A stretch of 64,000 nucleotides of DNA, from the NCBI GenBank assembly GCA_025359565.1, contig JANYFY010000020.1, positions 1 to 64,000 on the forward strand, in the 5' to 3' direction. The notes under the pieces were generated by a model. The model was not told the origin of the DNA, made no database searches, and saw nothing but the letters and a program-made list of their open reading frames with translations. Below, in pieces: positions 60,882 to 64,000 of this stretch (the stretch's first letter is position 1; every line of letters starts with the position of its first letter). Source of the DNA: Gammaproteobacteria bacterium (GTDB lineage Bacteria > Pseudomonadota > Gammaproteobacteria > Steroidobacterales > Steroidobacteraceae). Both the position numbers and the translations under genes were made by a program.

Positions 60882-61829
60882 ATGAATAGGCCTGCTTTAA
60901 GAATCGCGACTCGTAAAAGCCCGCTGGCTTTATGGCAGGCGGAACATGTGTCGTCCTTGCTCCGTCAAGCATACCCAGGTCTTGTAGTTGAACTCGTACC
61001 CCTGTCGACCAAGGGCGATCTCATCCAGGATCGCAGTTTGGCGGCCATCGGTGGCAAAGGTCTTTTCATCAAAGAACTGGAAGTCGCGATTGAAGCGGGA
61101 CATGCCGATATGGCTGTGCATTCGATGAAAGATGTGCCCGGCGAATTACCGGAAGGTTTTATGATCGGTGCAGTCCTACCGCGAGTCGATCCCCGCGACG
61201 CGTTGATTATGCGAGAGGGCGGAACGCTTAATGATTTGCCGAAAGGCGCACGGGTGGGCACCTCTAGTTTACGCCGCCAAGCGCAATTGCTCGCGGTCCG
61301 ACCCGATTTAAATATTCAAGCACTGCGCGGAAATGTCGATACTCGCTTGGGGCGTCTCGACAAGGGCGAGCTAGAGGCTATCGTACTCGCGTGCGCGGGG
61401 TTAATTCGTCTCGGCTGGGAGTCGCGCATAACTGCGCGCCTCGATTCTAAGGTGTGCTTATCCGCCGTGAGCCAAGGGATCATCGGGATTGAATGCCGCG
61501 CCGATGATGCGGCCACGTTGCACGCCTTACAGCCACTCAATCATTCGGCCACTCGTTCCGCCATGGATGCCGAGCGGGCGTTTTCCGGCTATTTGGGCGG
61601 AAGCTGCCAATCGCCAATTGCCGCGTATGCAGAGATAACCCAAGGGCAATTGTCCGAAAAACAATTGACGCTGCAAGGCCTCGTGGCTGAACCCGACGGT
61701 TCCCGCTTACTACGCGACTCTCTGGTGGGCTCCGCCAAAGATCCCCTGGCCTTAGGCGTAGCACTCGCCAAGCGCGTATTCGCAGCCGGTGCAGGGCCGC
61801 TCCTGGAGCGACTGCGCCACGTGCAGTGA
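60882..61829 (+). CDS. hemC: hydroxymethylbilane synthase
   Basis: HemC polymerises four porphobilinogens into hydroxymethylbilane for tetrapyrrole synthesis. The 315-residue enzyme has RIATRKSPLALWQAEHVSSL, DRSLAAIGGKGLFIKELEVA, MAVHSMKDVPGELPEGF (catalytic Asp in the MKD loop), RVGTSSLRRQAQLLAVRPDL and the cofactor-binding Cys242 (YLGGSCQSP). The ATG at 60882 gives standard length; the longer upstream frame overlaps the preceding gene. The stop overlaps hemD (GTGA), as usual. Confidence 0.97.
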   Translation: MNRPALRIATRKSPLALWQAEHVSSLLRQAYPGLVVELVPLSTKGDLIQDRSLAAIGGKGLFIKELEVAIEAGHADMAVHSMKDVPGELPEGFMIGAVLPRVDPRDALIMREGGTLNDLPKGARVGTSSLRRQAQLLAVRPDLNIQALRGNVDTRLGRLDKGELEAIVLACAGLIRLGWESRITARLDSKVCLSAVSQGIIGIECRADDAATLHALQPLNHSATRSAMDAERAFSGYLGGSCQSPIAAYAEITQGQLSEKQLTLQGLVAEPDGSRLLRDSLVGSAKDPLALGVALAKRVFAAGAGPLLERLRHVQ

Positions 61830-62698
61830 CATTGCCCGGCCCAGTGAAATTGTCCCGCCCAGTGAAATTGCGACTTCTGAAGGTCGGGGTCTTGGTCACG
61901 CGGCCAGAGGCCCAAGCGACGGCTCTATGCGAACTACTCGAAGCCCAAGGGGCTAAAACTTATCGCTTGCCGGCTTTTGAAATTAAACCCCTGAGCGTCA
62001 CCTCGTCACAGAGCGCCATGCTTAGTGCGCCCAGCGCGTTCAGCCCGCTCAGTGCGCCTAGTGCGCTCAACGATCTCGCACGCTTCGACTTAGTTATTTT
62101 TACCAGTAGCAATGCTGTGAAATTCGGCGCCCACTTGCTGCCCCCCGCGTACCCACAGAAATCCGCTATCGCCCGCACGATGAAGGTCGCAGCCCTGGGA
62201 CCTGCGACTGCGCGTGCACTCGCGGATAGGGGCATTCACCCCAGCATTCAATCTCAGGGCCCGTATGATTCAGAAGGCTTACTCGCTCATCCTGAAATCG
62301 CGCAACTCAAATCTGCAAAAATATTAATTATCAAAGGTCGAGGTGGCCGCGAACTTCTCGCTCAAGAATTGCAAGCGCGCGGCTCGCAAGTGGAAACTGC
62401 CGAAGTGTATCAACGGGTAAATGCAACACCCGACGAGGCCGCCCTCAACACTGTGCTGGAAAACTTTTCTACTCACGCCATTCAAGTCGTTATTGCCAAT
62501 AGTCTTGAAACCGTAAAGGCGCTTTTGCAATTTGCAACCCCCTCTCTAGCACTCGCGTTCAACGCAGTGCATTGGTTAGTCCCCAGTCAACGCGTGGCCG
62601 ACGGGGCTCGTGAACTGGGGCTACAAGCGCCGCTAATAGTGGCAGCGTCCGCTGAAGATCACGCCTTAGTTGCCGCGATCATTTTATGGCGCTCTTGA
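61826..62698 (+). CDS. hemD: uroporphyrinogen-III synthase
   Basis: HemD closes hydroxymethylbilane to uroporphyrinogen III. The 290-residue protein has the two-lobe pattern: VGVLVTRPEAQATALCELLE, RFDLVIFTSSNAVKFGAHLL, MKVAALGPATARALADRGIH, YDSEGLLAHPEIAQLKSAKI and KILIIKGRGGRELLAQELQA. Starts are ambiguous: GTG 61826 (overlapping the hemC stop) and two further in-frame GTGs at 61844 and 61862 created by an 18-bp tandem duplication. A second duplication encodes LSAPSA repeats inside the first lobe. The 3' end overlaps the opposing reductase gene by 40 bp. Homology starts at LLKVGVLV, so the extra N-terminal residues are probably non-essential. Confidence 0.93.
   Translation: MTLPGPVKLSRPVKLRLLKVGVLVTRPEAQATALCELLEAQGAKTYRLPAFEIKPLSVTSSQSAMLSAPSAFSPLSAPSALNDLARFDLVIFTSSNAVKFGAHLLPPAYPQKSAIARTMKVAALGPATARALADRGIHPSIQSQGPYDSEGLLAHPEIAQLKSAKILIIKGRGGRELLAQELQARGSQVETAEVYQRVNATPDEAALNTVLENFSTHAIQVVIANSLETVKALLQFATPSLALAFNAVHWLVPSQRVADGARELGLQAPLIVAASAEDHALVAAIILWRS
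61831..61866 (+). repeat. 18-bp tandem duplication at hemD start
   Basis: ATTGCCCGGCCCAGTGAA and ATTGTCCCGCCCAGTGAA are consecutive 18-bp units (two mismatches), each with an in-frame GTG. They add six residues and duplicate a potential start codon. Confidence 0.9.
62021..62068 (+). repeat. LSAPSA-encoding repeat inside hemD
   Basis: Two near-identical blocks (encoding LSAPSAF and LSAPSAL) are separated by SP in the first lobe, between the FEIKPLSV strand and the LARFDLVIF strand. An in-frame duplication in an otherwise conserved enzyme. Confidence 0.75.
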
Positions 62699-63705
62699 GT
62701 ATCGGGCGCATAATCAAATGAATCAAAAAATAACCGGCTAGTCGCTACGCCGCGTTTCCGAAACTCGCGCTGGACGGCTTCAATCATGGCCGGCGGACCA
62801 CTCGCATAGACATCATAGTCTGCAAGATTCGGCGTACCGCCTATGGCCGCTTCGTGCACCCACCCGGTAAGCCCAGTCCAAGTGGGTGGGGCTTCCGATA
62901 AAACCGGCGCATATCGCAAGGTGACCGCCCGCCGCGCAAGATCCAGGAGATCCTCGTGCGCGTAAAGATCGTGTTCACTGCGCACTCCCCAATACAAAGT
63001 CATATCGCGCGGCAAACCCTGCTTGATGACATGACGCAAAATACTGTAGAGCGGCGCCAAGCCGGTGCCACCGCCGATTAACAGCATAGGTCGCGCGTGC
63101 GCGTCGGCCGGCCTGTATTTGAATTGGCCCAGCGGCCCTTCAATGGTCAGTAAGGTGCTGTGGGTGTGCTGAGCGAATAACTGTTCCGTAAATTCGCCAC
63201 CTGCGACTTTGCGCACATGTAACTCCAAGACGCGCGACTCGTGCGGCGGGGAGGCAATCGAAAAACTACGCCGCCTCCCGCCAGCAAGCATGACATCGAT
63301 ATATTGACCTGCGGTAAACTGGAATGACTCCGCTGCCGGCAATTTGAGAAATATCGCCATGACGTCATGCGATAAAATTGCGGTGCGCTCTATACGGCAG
63401 GGAAGACGTTTGATTTGCAGCTCATCGGCTAATCCTACCGAGTAAGTTTCAAGCTTAAGATCCGAAAGCGCGCGTGCTTGGCATAACAACACCATCCCTT
63501 CGGCCACTTCTGCGTCAGATAACCCCAATGGTTTACCATTCGGATAACAAATTTCACCCTGTAAAAGACGCGCACGACAAGAACCGCAATTGCCTCCCTT
63601 ACAGCTATGCGGCAAATTAAGACCTGCATGCAAAGCACCCTCCAAGACGCATTGGTCGGAGGTAACGCTGAAACTACGGTCGGGGTTCGTTAAACTGATA
63701 CGCAC
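62659..63705 (-). CDS. ferredoxin-type NAD(P)H reductase (2Fe-2S + FAD + NAD)
   Basis: The 348-residue electron-transfer protein is a single-chain reductase like CDP-6-deoxy-L-threo-D-glycero-4-hexulose-3-dehydrase reductase or phenol-hydroxylase reductase. The N-terminal 2Fe-2S domain has CKGGNCGSCRARL and LLCQA (Cys ligands CX4CX2C...C). The FAD part is RRRSFSIASPP (RxxSxxS), and the NAD part IGGGTGLAPLYSIL and CYG-like YASGPPAMIEAV. The start is the GTG at 63705, 25 bp from the opposing ATG. Its stop lies 40 bp inside hemD on the opposite strand. It may supply electrons to a haem- or iron-dependent oxygenase, partner unknown. Confidence 0.92.
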   Translation of the reverse strand: MRISLTNPDRSFSVTSDQCVLEGALHAGLNLPHSCKGGNCGSCRARLLQGEICYPNGKPLGLSDAEVAEGMVLLCQARALSDLKLETYSVGLADELQIKRLPCRIERTAILSHDVMAIFLKLPAAESFQFTAGQYIDVMLAGGRRRSFSIASPPHESRVLELHVRKVAGGEFTEQLFAQHTHSTLLTIEGPLGQFKYRPADAHARPMLLIGGGTGLAPLYSILRHVIKQGLPRDMTLYWGVRSEHDLYAHEDLLDLARRAVTLRYAPVLSEAPPTWTGLTGWVHEAAIGGTPNLADYDVYASGPPAMIEAVQREFRKRGVATSRLFFDSFDYAPDTQERHKMIAATKA

Positions 63706-63715
63706 GATATATTCT

Positions 63716-63728
63716 TAAGGTTACCTTA
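63716..63728. promoter_or_regulatory. palindrome TAAGG-TTA-CCTTA between divergent starts
   Basis: A 13-bp perfect palindrome fills half of the 25-bp gap between the divergent GTG (63705) and ATG (63731). On the plus strand its AAGG serves as a Shine-Dalgarno for the downstream gene, and by symmetry TAAGG also occurs on the other strand. It may be RBS sharing or a small operator. Confidence 0.5.
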
Positions 63729-63730
63729 GC

Positions 63731-64000
63731 ATGCGCCCAGTATCGATCATGGGTTGTGGATACACCGGACTGCGGTTAGCACGGCGATTTCAAGCCATGG
63801 GCGCTTCTGTCACCGGTTTTGCCACTCGCCCAGAAAGTCTTTCGGCTATAAGCGCGGCAGGGGTCAGCGCCCATGCGTTAAATCTAGAAACCCCGCTCCA
63901 GGGCCCAAAGCTAGATTTTACCGGACATTTAATCTATTACTCGGTACCTCCCGGCACCAATACGCAGCCCGGCGCCAATACGCAGCCCGGCGCAAGCACC
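63731..64000 (+). CDS. Rossmann-fold NAD(P)-binding protein, partial
   Basis: The open frame runs off the right edge (90 codons). It begins MRPVSIMGCGYTGLRLARRF followed by QAMGASVTGFATRPESLSAI, a Rossmann GxGxxG variant (GCGYTG) of the NAD-dependent epimerase/YeeZ group. LIYYSVPPGTNTQPGANTQP contains an 18-bp tandem duplication (63950-63985). The catalytic part lies outside the window. The gap to the divergent reductase gene is only 25 bp. Confidence 0.8.
   Translation, partial: MRPVSIMGCGYTGLRLARRFQAMGASVTGFATRPESLSAISAAGVSAHALNLETPLQGPKLDFTGHLIYYSVPPGTNTQPGANTQPGAST
63950..63985 (+). repeat. 18-bp tandem duplication (PGTNTQ/PGANTQ)
   Basis: Consecutive 18-bp units starting CCCGGC encode PGTNTQ and PGANTQ, with a third partial unit at the window edge (PGAST). 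The unit lies inside a loop after the second Rossmann strands. Confidence 0.85.

Overview
The window looks like chromosomal DNA of a gammaproteobacterium. The basis is an intact UbiK, a GlnK, a HemC-HemD pair, RluF, ComM/YifB, a DksA-like zinc finger and DUF4124 and DUF934 proteins, together with large TonB-dependent receptors of the kind common in Steroidobacter/Nevskia-like bacteria. The order-level placement is inference. I saw no rRNA, tRNA, CRISPR array, insertion sequence or prophage.

Layout. 1-5 kb, minus strand: a partial helical protein, RluF, a shortened alpha/beta hydrolase, a lipoprotein and a CheD-like protein. 3.3-6.0 kb: a nitrite/sulfite reductase, DUF934 and thioesterase operon. 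6.0-10.8 kb: a decayed stretch with remnants of an M28 peptidase, a cupin gene and an AraC gene around a lone AAA ATPase, two small exported proteins and a GNAT enzyme. 10.8-15.8 kb: a BarA-like hybrid kinase opposite a REC-PAS-GGDEF-EAL gene split by a one-base frameshift. 15.9-18.9 kb: remnants of a flavin amine oxidase and a VapC toxin, then a class III aminotransferase and an APC permease. 19.0-20.3 kb: a pair of unknown proteins.

20.4-29.4 kb, minus strand: a ten-gene run of nitrilase, NCS1 permease, glyoxalase I, TTQ amine dehydrogenase (heavy chain, MauE, MauD, light chain), two monohaem cytochromes c and a TonB receptor. Gene order matches the aromatic amine (aau) type, because mauF and mauG are absent. 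29.7-36.5 kb: a subtilase with GYLWNN hexapeptide repeats, an M20 peptidase, two MFS transporters and a DUF938 methyltransferase. 36.5-41.8 kb: a kinase-M23-aminotransferase triple fusion coupled to a penicillin-acylase-like enzyme. 42-45 kb: PdeM and an Lhr-like helicase without their usual ligase and exonuclease partners. 45.2-46.5 kb: DUF2252. 46.7-55 kb: a TonB receptor, APC permease, aminotransferase, xylulokinase and DUF1349 operon, divergent from a LysR regulator with visible operator half-sites. 55-64 kb: housekeeping genes (CHRD protein, YbiI-like zinc finger, agmatinase, ComM, UbiK, GlnK, DUF4124, a beta-hydroxyacid dehydrogenase, HemC, HemD, a ferredoxin-linked reductase and a partial Rossmann-fold gene).

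Two themes run through the window. First, amine and amino-acid salvage: amine dehydrogenase, a decayed amine oxidase, three class III aminotransferases, two APC permeases, an NCS1 permease, a nitrilase and an agmatinase. Second, many short in-frame tandem duplications (12, 15 or 18 bp) inside otherwise intact genes, together with several decayed genes. Both suggest active local duplication and deletion.
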